Shown: positions 7,636 through 17,725 of the stretch, in pieces
How positions within the stretch are numbered: position 1 is the first letter of the stretch
How the letters are laid out: each line of letters starts with the position of its first letter
Origin: Pseudomonadota bacterium
Lineage (GTDB): Bacteria > Pseudomonadota > Alphaproteobacteria > Rhizobiales > Xanthobacteraceae
Direction: 5' to 3'
DNA: 64,000 nt
NCBI GenBank assembly: GCA_003576765.1
Contig: QEVP01000007.1
Coordinates: 1-64,000, forward strand
Translations under genes and position numbers: made by a program
Notes under the pieces: generated by a model
What the model saw: only the letters and a program-made list of their open reading frames with translations
What the model was told of the DNA's origin: nothing
Databases searched by the model: none

Positions 7636-8988
7636 TTAGCTTTCCGTTGCCGAAGTTCCGACGATTTGAGCCAACCGGGCGTAGCCGTCGGGGAGCACCG
7701 TGGCCTCGTCCTTGCCCTGGCGGAGAAAATCCTCCAGCGGCTCGTGGAGCCGGATCGCCTCGTCCACCTCGGGGCTGGAGCCTGCGCGGTAGGCGCCGAG
7801 CCGGATCAGTTCCTCCATGTCGGAATAGGTCGCCATCACCTGCCGGGCGCGCATTACGGTCGGCAGATAGGCCGGATCGGCGGATTTCGGCATGGTCCGC
7901 GACACCGATTTCAGCACGTTGATCGCCGGGTAGCGGCCACGCTCGGCGATGGCGCGCTCCATCACGATGTGACCGTCGAGGATGCCGCGCACCGCGTCGG
8001 CGACCGGCTCGTTGTGGTCGTCGCCATCGACCAGCACCGTGAAGATGCCGGTGATGGTGCCCTCGCCGATGCCCGGGCCGGCGCGCTCCAGCAGCTTCGG
8101 CAGTTCGGTGAACACGGTGGGGGTATAGCCCTTGGCGGTCGGTGGCTCGCCGGCTGACAGCCCGATCTCGCGCTGCGCCATGGCGAAGCGCGTCACCGAA
8201 TCCATCAGCACCAGCACGTCGCGCGCCGCGTCGCGGAAGTATTCGGCGATCGCCATGGTGAGATAGGCGGCCTGGCGGCGCATCAGGGCCGGTTCGTCCG
8301 AGGTCGCCACTACAACGACGGAGCGGGCCAGCCCCTCCTCGCCGAGGTCGTCCTGCAAAAACTCCTGCACCTCGCGGCCGCGCTCGCCGACCAGGCCGAT
8401 CACCGAGACGGCCGCCTCGACGTTGCGCGCCAGCATCGACAGCAGCACCGACTTGCCGACGCCGGAGCCGGCGAAGATGCCCATGCGCTGGCCGCGGCAG
8501 CAGGTCAGGAAGGTGTTGAGCGCACGCACGCCGAGGTCGAGCGGCGCGCCGACCCGCCTGCGGGCGTGGGCCGGCGGGGGCGGGTTGCGGAACGGCATCG
8601 GCACGGGACCCTGCGGCAGCGGTCCCTTGCCGTCGATCGGCTCGCCCATGGCGTTGAGCACGCGGCCGAGCCAGGCCGGCGAGGGCCGCACCTTGGAAGC
8701 GGCGTTGACGATGGTCGCGCGGCAGCCGCGGCGCACCCCGTCGAGCGTGCCGAACGGCATCGCCACCGCGTTGTCGCCGGAAAAGCCGGTCACCTCGCAG
8801 GGGATCGACGCGCCGCGCCCGGTCTCGATCACCACGCGGGCGCCGACCGACATCGCGTGCAGGGGGCCAGCGATCTCCACCATCAGGCCGCGGACCCCGG
8901 CGACGCGGCCATAAGTATTGACGTCGTCGATGTCGCCGATCTGCTCGGCGAGCGTCCTCACCGTGAAAGCCTTACGTTTCGCGACCAT
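7636..8988 (-). CDS. fliI: Flagellum-specific ATPase FliI
   Basis: This 450-residue ATPase energises flagellar protein export and is related to F1-beta. The Walker A motif [11 protein letters not shown] lies at 170-180 and Walker B in [12 protein letters not shown]. The type III secretion signature [18 protein letters not shown] and the arginine-finger region follow. Length is typical. The gene is transcribed away from ctrA, from a shared 341-base intergenic region that carries a CtrA-like box 13 bases before this start. It is followed by fliJ. Confidence 0.96.
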   Translation of the reverse strand: MVAKRKAFTVRTLAEQIGDIDDVNTYGRVAGVRGLMVEIAGPLHAMSVGARVVIETGRGASIPCEVTGFSGDNAVAMPFGTLDGVRRGCRATIVNAASKVRPSPAWLGRVLNAMGEPIDGKGPLPQGPVPMPFRNPPPPAHARRRVGAPLDLGVRALNTFLTCCRGQRMGIFAGSGVGKSVLLSMLARNVEAAVSVIGLVGERGREVQEFLQDDLGEEGLARSVVVVATSDEPALMRRQAAYLTMAIAEYFRDAARDVLVLMDSVTRFAMAQREIGLSAGEPPTAKGYTPTVFTELPKLLERAGPGIGEGTITGIFTVLVDGDDHNEPVADAVRGILDGHIVMERAIAERGRYPAINVLKSVSRTMPKSADPAYLPTVMRARQVMATYSDMEELIRLGAYRAGSSPEVDEAIRLHEPLEDFLRQGKDEATVLPDGYARLAQIVGTSATES

Positions 8989-9000
8989 GAGGCGATCGCC

Positions 9001-9015
9001 TTAACCTGGTGTTTA
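9001..9015 (-). promoter_or_regulatory. CtrA-like box upstream of fliI
   Basis: TTAACCTGGTGTTTA fits TTAA-N7-TTAA with one mismatch and lies 13 bases upstream of the fliI start codon. CtrA control of fliI is known in Caulobacter; use of this copy is inferred. Confidence 0.45.
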
Positions 9016-9151
9016 CCCGCGTCGTTAATCATTGCGTCACTGTCTCGGCGTTCGCGCACTCTTTCCCTCGATCTCGAGGGGAACGTTTGCATGAAATCCG
9101 CTGAGACCCGCTCTTAATTTGGAACCTGAACGACGGCGGACCGGAAAAGTT

Positions 9152-9253
9152 GATTCACTCCAGCACTTTAGGTCGATTCGACGAAAATTGCACCGGGCCT
9201 GCTTGCGGGGACGAATCAGTTTTTGTTAACCATATGTCGTCAGGATCCGAATC
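9152..9253. promoter_or_regulatory. Cluster of four GANTC (CcrM) methylation sites before ctrA
   Basis: GATTC occurs at 9152-9156 and 9175-9179, and GAATC at 9213-9217 and 9249-9253. Base composition predicts fewer than one such site in 102 bases. GANTC is the target of the cell-cycle methylase CcrM, and GANTC sites affect ctrA promoters in Caulobacter and relatives. Confidence 0.6.
9226..9233 (+). promoter_or_regulatory. CtrA half-site before ctrA
   Basis: TTAACCAT, the well-conserved half of the CtrA recognition sequence, lies about 97 bases upstream of the ctrA start and between two GANTC sites. This suggests autoregulation. Confidence 0.45.
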
Positions 9254-9329
9254 AGTTGTTCCACGGCGTTTTCCAGTGCCGCTCCGCGGCCGGCCTGACG
9301 CCCGCATCGGCGACGACTAGGGGACTGGC

Positions 9330-10031
9330 ATGCGCGTATTGCTGATAGAAGATGACAGCGCGACTGCGCAGTCGATCGAGCTCATGCTCAAATCCGAGAG
9401 TTTCAACGTCTACACGACGGATCTCGGCGAAGAGGGCATCGATCTCGGCAAGCTCTACGATTACGATATCATCCTGCTCGACCTCAACCTGCCCGACATG
9501 TCGGGCTACGAGGTGTTGAAGTCGCTGCGGCTGTCCAAGGTCAAGACGCCGATCCTGATCCTGTCCGGCCTCGCCGGCATCGAGGACAAGGTCAAGGGCC
9601 TTGGCGTCGGCGCCGACGACTACATGACAAAGCCCTTTCACAAGGACGAGCTGGTCGCCCGCATCCATGCCATCGTGCGCCGCTCCAAGGGCCATGCGCA
9701 GTCGGTGATCCAGACCGGCGATCTGATCGTCAACCTCGACACCAAGACCGTCGAGGTCGCCGGCCAGCGCGTGCATCTGACCGGCAAGGAATACCAGATG
9801 CTGGAGCTGCTTTCGCTCCGCAAGGGCACGACGCTGACCAAGGAGATGTTCCTCAACCATCTCTATGGCGGCATGGACGAGCCCGAACTGAAGATCATCG
9901 ACGTGTTCATCTGCAAGCTGCGCAAGAAGCTCGCCAACGCCTCCGAAGGCCGCAACTTCATCGAGACGGTGTGGGGCCGCGGCTATGTGCTGCGCGAGCC
10001 CAACGAGGACGAGGCGCGCATCCCCGCTTAA
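9330..10031 (+). CDS. ctrA: Cell-cycle response regulator CtrA
   Basis: This 233-residue OmpR-type regulator has an N-terminal receiver (residues 1-115; acidic pocket E8-D9, phosphoacceptor D51 in LLDLNLP, K in TKPFHK) and a C-terminal winged helix ending in [13 protein letters not shown]. It is very close to the alphaproteobacterial master regulator that controls replication, division and flagellar genes. CtrA is phosphorylated through CckA and ChpT, and chpT lies 6 kb downstream in this window. The C-terminus ends in PA, whereas the proteolysed Caulobacter CtrA ends in AA. The gene is monocistronic, followed by a bidirectional terminator. Confidence 0.97.
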   Translation: MRVLLIEDDSATAQSIELMLKSESFNVYTTDLGEEGIDLGKLYDYDIILLDLNLPDMSGYEVLKSLRLSKVKTPILILSGLAGIEDKVKGLGVGADDYMTKPFHKDELVARIHAIVRRSKGHAQSVIQTGDLIVNLDTKTVEVAGQRVHLTGKEYQMLELLSLRKGTTLTKEMFLNHLYGGMDEPELKIIDVFICKLRKKLANASEGRNFIETVWGRGYVLREPNEDEARIPA

Positions 10032-10061
10032 GCGGCCGCCTGATAACGACATTCCGCAACC

Positions 10062-10091
10062 AAAAACTCCGCCGGCTTCGGCGGAGTTTTT
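10062..10091. terminator. Bidirectional terminator between ctrA and cheR
   Basis: AAAAACTCCGCC (10062-10073) pairs perfectly with GGCGGAGTTTTT (10080-10091) around a 6-base loop. A and T runs on both sides make it usable for both convergent genes. Confidence 0.85.
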
Positions 10092-10116
10092 GTTTGTGCC
10101 TGCGGATGGTGGTGGA

Positions 10117-10965
10117 TCAGAGCTGCGCCGGCGCCATGGTGGCAGGCTGGGCGGCGGCGGGCGTCAGCCGGTACAGGCCGCGATGCTCGGCCCACGGCCG
10201 GAACGCGTCGCTGAGCCCGATCACCGTTTCGGCGGCGCCGAGCACCAGCACGCCGTCGGGCTCGATCGCTTTGGCGAGCCCGGCGAACAGCCGGCTCTTG
10301 GTCGGCTGGTCGAAATAGATCAGCACGTTGCGGCAGAAGATGATGTCGAAAGTGCCGAGGTGGGCAAAGCCCTGCAGCAGGTTCAACTGGCGATGCTGCA
10401 CCATGGCGCGGATGTCGGGGTTGATCTGCCACAGTTCGCCGATCTGCTTGAAGTATTTCATCAGCATCTGGATCGGCAGCCCGCGCTGCACCTCGAACTG
10501 GGTGTAGATGCCGGCCTTGGCCTTCTCCAGCACGCCCTGCGACAGGTCGGTTGCCAGAATCTCGATGCGCCAGCCGGCCAGCAGCGTGGCCATCTCCTTG
10601 AAGCACATCGCGATGGAATAAGACTCTTGCCCGGTCGAGCCAGCGGCGCACCAGACCCGCAGCACCTTACGCTGGGCGCGCGGTCCGGTCAGCATCGGCA
10701 CGATGGTATCGCGGAGTTCGTCGAACGGTGCCTTGTCGCGAAAGAAGAACGTCTCGTTGATGGTCATCGCCTCGACGAGATCGGTGGCGAGGCTGTCGGG
10801 GCGCATCTTGATGCGCTCGACAAGCTCGCTGATGCCGGCCAGCCCGGCCCGCCGCGCCAGCGGCGCAAGCCGGCTCTCGACCAGGTATTGCTTGTCGGCG
10901 GCAAGGTCGAGGCCGGAGCGCTCCTTGAGGAAGCGGCGCAGGAAATCGTAGTCCTGGGGCGTCAC
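10117..10965 (-). CDS. cheR: Chemoreceptor glutamate methyltransferase CheR
   Basis: This 282-residue S-adenosylmethionine-dependent enzyme methylates receptor glutamates during adaptation. An N-terminal helical domain is followed by the Rossmann-fold domain with the SAM-binding [12 protein letters not shown] and the conserved CRNVLIYFD. The GTG start at 10965 overlaps the cheB stop by four bases (GTGA), so the two are coupled; longer frames read into cheB. It is the last gene of the chpT-che operon, before the terminator shared with ctrA. No chemoreceptor gene lies in the window, so its methylation target is encoded elsewhere. Confidence 0.95.
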   Translation of the reverse strand: MTPQDYDFLRRFLKERSGLDLAADKQYLVESRLAPLARRAGLAGISELVERIKMRPDSLATDLVEAMTINETFFFRDKAPFDELRDTIVPMLTGPRAQRKVLRVWCAAGSTGQESYSIAMCFKEMATLLAGWRIEILATDLSQGVLEKAKAGIYTQFEVQRGLPIQMLMKYFKQIGELWQINPDIRAMVQHRQLNLLQGFAHLGTFDIIFCRNVLIYFDQPTKSRLFAGLAKAIEPDGVLVLGAAETVIGLSDAFRPWAEHRGLYRLTPAAAQPATMAPAQL

Positions 10966-12113
10966 AGGCGATCCCCCGCATAGATCTGGACCAGCGATCC
11001 GGCGATGCGGTCGAGCGGCAGGATCGCCGAGCACTGGCCGTCCTGCGCCACCGCGCCCGGCATGCCCCACACCACGCTCGAGGCTTCGTCCTGCGCCATG
11101 ATGCTGCCGCCGGCGGCGACGATCTCGCGCCCGCCGCGCATGCCGTCGGCGCCCATGCCGGTCAGCACCAGCGCGAGCGCCGCGCCCTGCCAGACGCGCG
11201 CCGCCGAGGCGAACAGGGGATCGACCGCCGGTTTGCAGAAGTTGACCGGCGGGCCATCGTCGAGCGCGATCGCTGCTCCGGCTCCCCGTGCAACCACCTG
11301 CATGTGCGACTTGCCCGGCGCGATGTAGATGTGCCCGGTCCGGATCGATTCGCCGTCGACACCTTCCGCCGCCGGGCGCCGGCTCACCCGTGCGAGGTGC
11401 TCGGCGAGAATGGTGGTGAACATCGGCGGCATGTGCTGGGTGATCAGCACCGGCACGCGGTCGATCACCGGGCCGAGGTCGGCGGCCAACCGCATCAAGG
11501 CCTGTGGGCCGCCGGTCGATGCCCCGATCAGCAGCACGCGCGGGCGCAGCGGGCTGAACGGCCGCAGCACGCTCTCGCGCGCAGGCGCCGCCGGGGCGAG
11601 TGTGGGCTGCATCGGCGTCGTGGCGGGCGTGACCGTCGCGGGGCCGCGGGGGCTGCGCCGCTTGCGGGCGGCGAGCGAGCGGATTTTGCCGATCAGTTCG
11701 TGGCGGAACATCTCCGCCGTGCCGGCCTCGCGGGTGCTTTCCGGCTTGGGCACGTAGTCGGCGGCGCCGAGCGCCATTGCCCGAAAGCTGATCTCGGCAT
11801 TCCGGCGGGTCAGCGTCGAGGCCATGATGACGGTGAGCTGCGGCAGCTTGGCCAGCAACAGCGGCAGCGCCGAGAGGCCGTCGAGATCGGGCATCTCGAT
11901 GTCGAGCACCACCACGTCGGGGGCGACGCGCTCGATCTGGTTGACGGCATCGCGGCCGGTGCGTACCGACGCCACCACCGAAAGGTCGCTCTCGGCATCG
12001 ATCCAGCGGGACACCAGGCCGCGGATCACAGCGGAATCGTCAACGACCATGACCCGCACCGTATCCTGCTGCACGGGAGGCCGAGTGGCGGGTGGGGTGA
12101 GGGATACTGTCAT
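10962..12113 (-). CDS. cheB: Chemotaxis response regulator protein-glutamate methylesterase CheB
   Basis: This 383-residue two-domain protein removes receptor methyl groups when phosphorylated. The receiver domain (about 20-140) has D25-D26 and phosphoacceptor D71 in VLDIEMPD. A Pro/Ala/Thr-rich linker (about 155-190) leads to the esterase domain with catalytic S199 (GASTGGP), H227 (TQHMPP) and D323 (GMGADG). All key residues are intact. It overlaps cheR by four bases and follows cheY by 119 bases. Confidence 0.96.
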   Translation of the reverse strand: MTVSLTPPATRPPVQQDTVRVMVVDDSAVIRGLVSRWIDAESDLSVVASVRTGRDAVNQIERVAPDVVVLDIEMPDLDGLSALPLLLAKLPQLTVIMASTLTRRNAEISFRAMALGAADYVPKPESTREAGTAEMFRHELIGKIRSLAARKRRSPRGPATVTPATTPMQPTLAPAAPARESVLRPFSPLRPRVLLIGASTGGPQALMRLAADLGPVIDRVPVLITQHMPPMFTTILAEHLARVSRRPAAEGVDGESIRTGHIYIAPGKSHMQVVARGAGAAIALDDGPPVNFCKPAVDPLFASAARVWQGAALALVLTGMGADGMRGGREIVAAGGSIMAQDEASSVVWGMPGAVAQDGQCSAILPLDRIAGSLVQIYAGDRL

Positions 12114-12232
12114 GGTCGAGGGAGGCGGCGGTCCGGCGATTGTGCCGTTCGGCGGTGGTGCCGGATGGGCCTCTGCACGTCTCCTTGCCGAAAGGCGCTG
12201 TGTCCGAAGGCGGAGGCCACCCCCCGATCGTG

Positions 12233-12598
<366 letters not shown>

Positions 12599-12661
12599 GG
12601 TTGTTTCATCCCCGAAAAATCCAGCATTCGTTCAGCCGCCGCACAGGTAAGCGATCCGTGG

Positions 12662-13132
12662 TCACGCCGCCGTCGCCTCTGGCAGCATGTCCAGCACGCG
12701 ATCGACGTCGAGAATCACCAACAGCCGGCCGTCGAGCCGGTGGATGCCCGCCGTCATCCTGGCAAGCCGCGGGTCGAGATTGGCGGGGTTCGATTCGCGC
12801 TCGGCATCGGCGAGCTTCATCACTTCGCCCACCGAATCGATCAACAGCCCGTAGGATTCGCCGCGCAGGTCGACGCCGATGGCCATCGGCGGTCCGCCCG
12901 CCTCGCTTTTGGGCAGGCCGAGCCGCGCACGCATGTCGATCGCGGTGACGATGCGGCCGCGCAGGTTGAGAAGACCAGCGATCTCCTGAGACGCCAGCGG
13001 CACGCGGGTCAGCCGTTCCGGCATGAACACGTCCTGCACGCGCGCGATCGGGAGCCCGAACAACTGCTCTCCGATGGTCGCGGTGACGTATTCGGTCACG
13101 CTGTTGTCGTCGTTGGCAACCCTGGTGCTCAT
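12662..13132 (-). CDS. cheW: Chemotaxis coupling protein CheW
   Basis: This 156-residue protein consists of one CheW domain, with family-typical GLPIARVQDVFMPERLTRVP, EIAGLLNLRGRIVTAIDMR and LIDSVGEV. It couples chemoreceptors to CheA in the membrane-associated array. It starts 12 bases after the end of cheA and is surely co-transcribed with it. Confidence 0.95.
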   Translation of the reverse strand: MSTRVANDDNSVTEYVTATIGEQLFGLPIARVQDVFMPERLTRVPLASQEIAGLLNLRGRIVTAIDMRARLGLPKSEAGGPPMAIGVDLRGESYGLLIDSVGEVMKLADAERESNPANLDPRLARMTAGIHRLDGRLLVILDVDRVLDMLPEATAA

Positions 13133-13144
13133 CGCTTTTCGTCC

Positions 13145-15814
13145 TCATGCCGCCTTGCTGGCCTCGGCGGTCTGCTCCTTGAGCGCCGCGATCAGGCCGG
13201 GACGGTCGAACTTCGCCACATAGTCATGGAAACCGGCCTGCCGGCCACGCTCGATCGCCGCCGGCGACACCATCGAGGAGAGCGCGATGATCGGCGTGGC
13301 GTTGAGCGCAGTATCGGCGCGCACGGCTTCGGCGAACTCAAAACCGCTCATGTCAGGCATCTCGATGTCGGTGAGGATGACATCCACGGGATCGCCGCCG
13401 CGCAACAGGTCCAGCCCCTCGCGGGCGCCGCCGGCGAGCTGCACGCGGTAGCCCGCCGCCTTGAGCACCGGCGCCAGCATGTTGCGGAAGAAGGCGGAAT
13501 CGTCGATCAGCAGCACCGAGCGGGCGCCGGCCGACGGGCGCATTTCCTTGCGCGTGAACCAGTCGGCGAACGCCATGGGCAGGAAATGGCCGACATCGAT
13601 CACCTCGGTCGCCTGGCCCTTGACGATGGCCGAGCCGAGCGTGCCGGCGGCGCCGGCCGAGACCTCGATATGCAGGTGCTCCTCGACGATATCGACGATC
13701 TCGTCGACCACGAGGCCCATCGAGCGGCTGTCGTCGGTGAACACCAGCACCGACTGCTTGCCGCTATCGCGGACCGACACGCCGTCCATCTCGACCAGCG
13801 GCATTAGGTGGCCGCGATACTGCACCATGTGCCGGCCGTTGGAGAGTTCGATCTTGTCGGCGGCGATCTCCTCGAGCCGGGTGACGAGTTCGAGCGGCAC
13901 CGCCTTGGGCTGCGGCGAGCCGGCGCGGAACACCAGGAGCGAGGTGCGCGTCTCGCCGGCGCCGGCGGCGGCGTCCGTGGTTTCCGCCCCGTGCTGAAGC
14001 GTCGCCGCCGCGCCAAGCGCCTGGGCGATGCCGTTGGGGTCGAGGATCATGATCACGGCGCCGTCGCCGAGGATGGTGTTGCCCGAGAACATGCCGATGT
14101 GGCGCAGCCGCGTTGACATCGGCTTGATGACGATTTCCTCGGTGTGGAACACGCCGCCGACGACGATGCCAAAGGTCTGACTGCCGACCTGCATCACCAC
14201 GATGAAGTGGCTGGCGGTATCGGCGGCCGCGCCGTCGTCGATCTTCAACAGGCGGTCGAGGTGGACCAGCGGCAGCAGCTTGTTGCGCAGTCGCAGTACG
14301 GGCGTGTCCTTGATGCGCTCGATGCGGTGTTCCGAATCGGCCTGCGCGCGCACCAGTTCGACCACAGCCAACTGCGGGATGGCGAAGCGTTCGCCGCCCG
14401 CTTCGACGATCAGGGCCGAGACGATGGCGAGCGTCAGCGGAATCTTGACGGTGACGCTGGTGCCTTCGCCGCGCACCGACTTGACGTCGATGGTGCCGCC
14501 GATCTGGTCGATGTTGCTGCGCACCACGTCCATGCCGACGCCGCGCCCGGACACGCTGGTGACGGTCGCCGCGGTGGAAAAGCCGGGCGCGAAGATGAAC
14601 TTGTGGATCTGCGCCTCGGTCATCGCCTCAAGCTCGGCCTCGGTCACGAGCCCGAGCGACAGTGCCTTGGCGCGGATGCGCGCGGTATCGAGGCCACGGC
14701 CGTTGTCGGCGATGCGGATGTTGATGTGGCCGCCTTCGTGATAGGCCGACAGCCGGATGGTGCCCTGCGCCGGCTTGCCGGCGGCGGTGCGCTCGGCCGG
14801 CGTTTCGAGGCCGTGGTCGGCGCAGTTGCGCACCATATGGGTGAGGGGGTCCTTGATCAGGTCGAGCACCTGGCGGTCGAGCTCGGTCTCGGCGCCGTGC
14901 ATCTCCAGCTCGATCTGCTTGCCGAGCTCGGCGGCGAGGTCGCGTACGATGCGCGGCAGCTTCTGCCAGGCGTTGCCGATCGGCTGCATGCGCGTCTTCA
15001 TGACGCCTTCCTGCAACTCGGCGGTGACGTTCGAGAGCCGCTGCAGCGGCACCTTGAACTCGTTGTCCTGGTGGCGCCGGCTGATTTCGAGAAGCTGGTT
15101 GCGGGTCAGTACCAGCTCCGACACCATCGTCATCAGGTGTTCGAGGGTATCGACATTGACGCGGATCGACTGGTGGACGACCTTGTCGGCCTCCGGCGCG
15201 TCGGCATGCAGCACGGTCTTTTTCGCAGGCTCCGCCGCGGGTGTGGCCGCCGAGGGTGCCGCCGCCGGCACCACCTCGGTCTCGGTCTCCCGGAAGGCGC
15301 GTTCCAGTTCGTCGAGCGACACTTCGCCCGGCCGCAGCGGCCGCTCCAGCGCCTGTTGCACCAGCGTGCCTTGTTCGGGCGCGGCCGGTGCGGCCGGTGC
15401 CTGGGCCTCTGGCGCGGCCTCGACGGCTGTGGGGGTGCCGCCTCCCTCGGCGGCCTGGTGAAGTGCGCCGATCAGGTCGCCATCGTTGCCTTCCGGCTCC
15501 GCGCCGCTCGCTTCGAGGCTGACCAGGATGTCCTTGATGCGATCGATGGTGGTGAGAATCAGCGTCACGGCGTCGCCGGTCACCGGCATGCCGTCGCGAA
15601 ACTCGCCCATCAGCGTTTCGGCGGCGTGCGCCAGCGCTTCCAGCCGCGGCAGGCCGATGAATCCGCAGGTGCCCTTGATGGTGTGAACCAGCCGGAAGAT
15701 ATTGCCGAGGATCTTGGTATTGTTCGGATCCTGCTCGAAGCGGACAAGCTCGTTGTCCACGACATCGAGACTTTCGTTGGTCTCGGTCAGGAATTCCTGC
15801 AGCAGATCGTCCAT
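13145..15814 (-). CDS. cheA: Hybrid chemotaxis histidine kinase CheA with C-terminal receiver
   Basis: This 889-residue kinase contains an HPt domain (phosphorylatable H44 in HTIKGTCGF), an Ala/Pro-rich linker, a dimerisation helix pair (near VNVDTLEHLMTMVSEL), an HATPase domain (MVRNCADHGLE, IADNGRGLD, SGRGVGMDVV), two CheW-like domains, and a receiver at about 764-889 with D816 in LTDIEMPD. Classical CheA ends after one CheW domain. The fused receiver is seen in FrzE/ChpA-like kinases and in the chpT-linked che clusters of alphaproteobacteria. The ATG at 15814 begins MDDLLQEFLTETNESL; the 49 residues upstream in frame are not family-like. The start lies 211 bases after chpT, so cheA may have its own promoter. 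Confidence 0.95.
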   Translation of the reverse strand: MDDLLQEFLTETNESLDVVDNELVRFEQDPNNTKILGNIFRLVHTIKGTCGFIGLPRLEALAHAAETLMGEFRDGMPVTGDAVTLILTTIDRIKDILVSLEASGAEPEGNDGDLIGALHQAAEGGGTPTAVEAAPEAQAPAAPAAPEQGTLVQQALERPLRPGEVSLDELERAFRETETEVVPAAAPSAATPAAEPAKKTVLHADAPEADKVVHQSIRVNVDTLEHLMTMVSELVLTRNQLLEISRRHQDNEFKVPLQRLSNVTAELQEGVMKTRMQPIGNAWQKLPRIVRDLAAELGKQIELEMHGAETELDRQVLDLIKDPLTHMVRNCADHGLETPAERTAAGKPAQGTIRLSAYHEGGHINIRIADNGRGLDTARIRAKALSLGLVTEAELEAMTEAQIHKFIFAPGFSTAATVTSVSGRGVGMDVVRSNIDQIGGTIDVKSVRGEGTSVTVKIPLTLAIVSALIVEAGGERFAIPQLAVVELVRAQADSEHRIERIKDTPVLRLRNKLLPLVHLDRLLKIDDGAAADTASHFIVVMQVGSQTFGIVVGGVFHTEEIVIKPMSTRLRHIGMFSGNTILGDGAVIMILDPNGIAQALGAAATLQHGAETTDAAAGAGETRTSLLVFRAGSPQPKAVPLELVTRLEEIAADKIELSNGRHMVQYRGHLMPLVEMDGVSVRDSGKQSVLVFTDDSRSMGLVVDEIVDIVEEHLHIEVSAGAAGTLGSAIVKGQATEVIDVGHFLPMAFADWFTRKEMRPSAGARSVLLIDDSAFFRNMLAPVLKAAGYRVQLAGGAREGLDLLRGGDPVDVILTDIEMPDMSGFEFAEAVRADTALNATPIIALSSMVSPAAIERGRQAGFHDYVAKFDRPGLIAALKEQTAEASKAA

Positions 15815-16025
15815 GAACTGAAACCTTCGCGGGCGCCCTCGCGCGCAAGGGCAGCGCGCACGGCGGGAGACCCGCAGTTTCGCCGCAAAGGGTTTAATAT
15901 TGGTTGCAGGGTCCCGGCGATACGCGCGGACGACGACGGCGGGATCGCCTGCCGGCAGCACTCAAGGCGCGTTCGAGCAAAGCGGTGGCCGCTTCGCTGC
16001 CGATCCTGCCGGAACGAAAACGCGC

Positions 16026-16673
16026 TTACGCGGTGGCGACCGCGATGCCGTCGCCGTCGGGGGCGAGCGTGACAGTGAGTCCGCAGGCTTTGGCGAGCAG
16101 GCGCGTGTAGTAAGGCTGCACGGCGTGGGCATCGACCCCGCCCTCGTGCGTCTCTTGCAACTGGTCGGCGATCGCCTGCGGCACGCGCGCGTTATGCCCC
16201 GTGGTACGCACCCGAAAGCCCATCGTGTCGCCTTCGCCGATCGGCTCGACGGTCATCTCGCCGCCACGTGGAATGGTCTGCTGGGCGATCACCAGCATGT
16301 TGAGCAAGAGCTTGACGCGGTTCTTGGGCAGGAGCAGGCGCGGCAGGGTCCAGGTCAGCCGCGTGCGGTCGTCCTCGAACTGGCCGCGCGCCATGGTCTC
16401 GGCGTCGCCGAGGTCGATCTGCGCGCCGCTCGAACCGGCGGCGCCGAAGGCGAGGCGGCAGAATTGCAGCCGCGCCGAGGCGGTTTTCGCGCTCTTGCGG
16501 ATCAGATCGAGGGCGAAATCGCGGTCGTCCGGCTTCGGATTGTCGTCCAGCACTTCGAGCCCATTGACGATTGCGCCGACCGGGCTGATGAGATCATGGC
16601 AGACGCGCGAGCACAGAAGGGCCGCGAGTTCGAGCGCGTCGGGGGCGGGAGCGGGAAGGGAAGTGCCAGACAT
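16026..16673 (-). CDS. chpT: Histidine phosphotransferase ChpT
   Basis: This 215-residue protein has a dimerisation helix with the phosphorylatable histidine in SRVCHDLISPVGAIVNGLEVL, then a degenerate HATPase-like domain. ChpT passes phosphate from the kinase CckA to CtrA and CpdR and so controls the cell cycle. The ATG at 16673 gives the family length; the longer open frame upstream runs antisense through cysQ and is spurious. It heads the che operon, and ctrA lies beyond the operon's end, which supports a functional link. The family is often annotated as a hypothetical protein or DUF2328. Confidence 0.9.
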   Translation of the reverse strand: MSGTSLPAPAPDALELAALLCSRVCHDLISPVGAIVNGLEVLDDNPKPDDRDFALDLIRKSAKTASARLQFCRLAFGAAGSSGAQIDLGDAETMARGQFEDDRTRLTWTLPRLLLPKNRVKLLLNMLVIAQQTIPRGGEMTVEPIGEGDTMGFRVRTTGHNARVPQAIADQLQETHEGGVDAHAVQPYYTRLLAKACGLTVTLAPDGDGIAVATA

Positions 16674-16817
16674 GTCGCAAGGTCCTGCAGTGGGAGACCG
16701 GGGCGCCGGATCGGGGCCGGACGAATCGGGTGCGCCCCGTGTGATACACTGGCCGTGGCGAGGCGGCCATATCGTCGGGCCGCCGCCGTATCCTGCCGCA
16801 GCGCCGGACCGGACGCC

Positions 16818-17648
16818 ATGACAGCCGGACCCGCCACCGCGGCGCCCGCCGTTGCCGCCCTGCTCGATCCGCTCACCGACCTCGTGGCGCAGGCCGGCGC
16901 GGCCATTGTCGCGGTGGACCGGCGTACCATGACGGTCGCGGGCAAGAGCGACGGCTCGCCGGTCACCGCCGCCGATCTCGCCGCCGACCGCGTGCTGGCC
17001 GAAGGCGTGGCGCGCCTTCTGCCCGGCATGCCGGTGGTCTCGGAGGAGCGGCCGCAGGCGCTGCGGCTGCCGTGCCGCGACAGCTTTGTGCTGATCGATC
17101 CGCTCGACGGGACCCGCGAGTTCGTGGCCGGGCGCGACGAGTATACCGTCAACCTCGCCATCATCGCGCATGGCGTGCCGGTGCTCGGCATCGTTGCCGC
17201 GCCGGCGCTGGGCGTGATCTGGCGTGGCGTGACGGGCCAGGCGAATGCCGGCGCCGAGCGGCTCAAAGTCGGACGCGACGGCAAGCCGAGCGAGCGTGTG
17301 CCGATCCGCACCCGCCCATGCCCCGCGCCCGGGGCGCCGTGGGTTGCTCTCGTCAGCCGCTCGCACCCCGACGCGGCGACCGATGCCTTCATCGCGGGTC
17401 GCCCCGGCGCAGTCCGCGAGGCCGCGGGCTCTGCGGTGAAATTCGGCCGCATCGCGGAAGGGACGGCTGACATCTATCCGCGTCTGGCGCCGACCCACGA
17501 ATGGGACGTTGCCGCAGGATGTGCCGTGGTGGAGGCGGCCGGCGGCAAGGTGACGGCGCTCGATCGCACGCCGTTGCGTTTCGGCCAGAAAGCTACGGAT
17601 TTCATTGTGCCCGGTTTCATCGCCTTCGGAGATCCGGCCGCGATATAG
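16818..17648 (+). CDS. cysQ: 3'(2'),5'-bisphosphate nucleotidase CysQ
   Basis: This 276-residue member of the inositol monophosphatase superfamily dephosphorylates PAP, the by-product of sulfate activation. The Mg2+ sites are visible: GSPVTAADLAADR, the SEE of VVSEERP, DPLDGTREFV, and the C-terminal WDVAAGCAVVEAAGG. It is divergent from chpT across a 144-base gap. Sulfate uptake genes lie 3 kb downstream, which fits a sulfur role. Other IMPase-family phosphatases cannot be excluded. Confidence 0.88.
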   Translation: MTAGPATAAPAVAALLDPLTDLVAQAGAAIVAVDRRTMTVAGKSDGSPVTAADLAADRVLAEGVARLLPGMPVVSEERPQALRLPCRDSFVLIDPLDGTREFVAGRDEYTVNLAIIAHGVPVLGIVAAPALGVIWRGVTGQANAGAERLKVGRDGKPSERVPIRTRPCPAPGAPWVALVSRSHPDAATDAFIAGRPGAVREAAGSAVKFGRIAEGTADIYPRLAPTHEWDVAAGCAVVEAAGGKVTALDRTPLRFGQKATDFIVPGFIAFGDPAAI

Positions 17649-17680
17649 AGCGTTTTCGCGCGCAAGAAGATCGGACAGAG

Positions 17681-17707
17681 AGAAAACTCCCGGCCACTGG
17701 CCGGGAG
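17681..17707 (-). terminator. Terminator of csbD
   Basis: On the minus strand CTCCCGGCC (17699-17707) pairs with GGCCGGGAG (17687-17695) around a 3-base loop. A U-rich stretch from the A run at 17683-17686 follows. It lies 19 bases after the csbD stop. Confidence 0.75.
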
Positions 17708-17725
17708 TGTCCTCGACGGACTTTC

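Larger units (their letters stand above)
8989..9329. promoter_or_regulatory. Divergent fliI/ctrA control region
   Basis: This 341-base non-coding region separates the fliI and ctrA start codons. It is AT-richer than the coding DNA and contains a CtrA-like box next to fliI, four GANTC sites between 9152 and 9253, and a TTAACCAT half-site at 9226-9233. No small gene with a convincing ribosome site was seen in it. The architecture suggests methylation-responsive and autoregulated expression of ctrA. Confidence 0.6.

Noticed and set aside
16026-17498. 490-codon minus-strand open frame continuing chpT upstream through cysQ
   Set aside because: Only the last 215 codons match ChpT. The rest is antisense to cysQ, which has clear family motifs on the plus strand.
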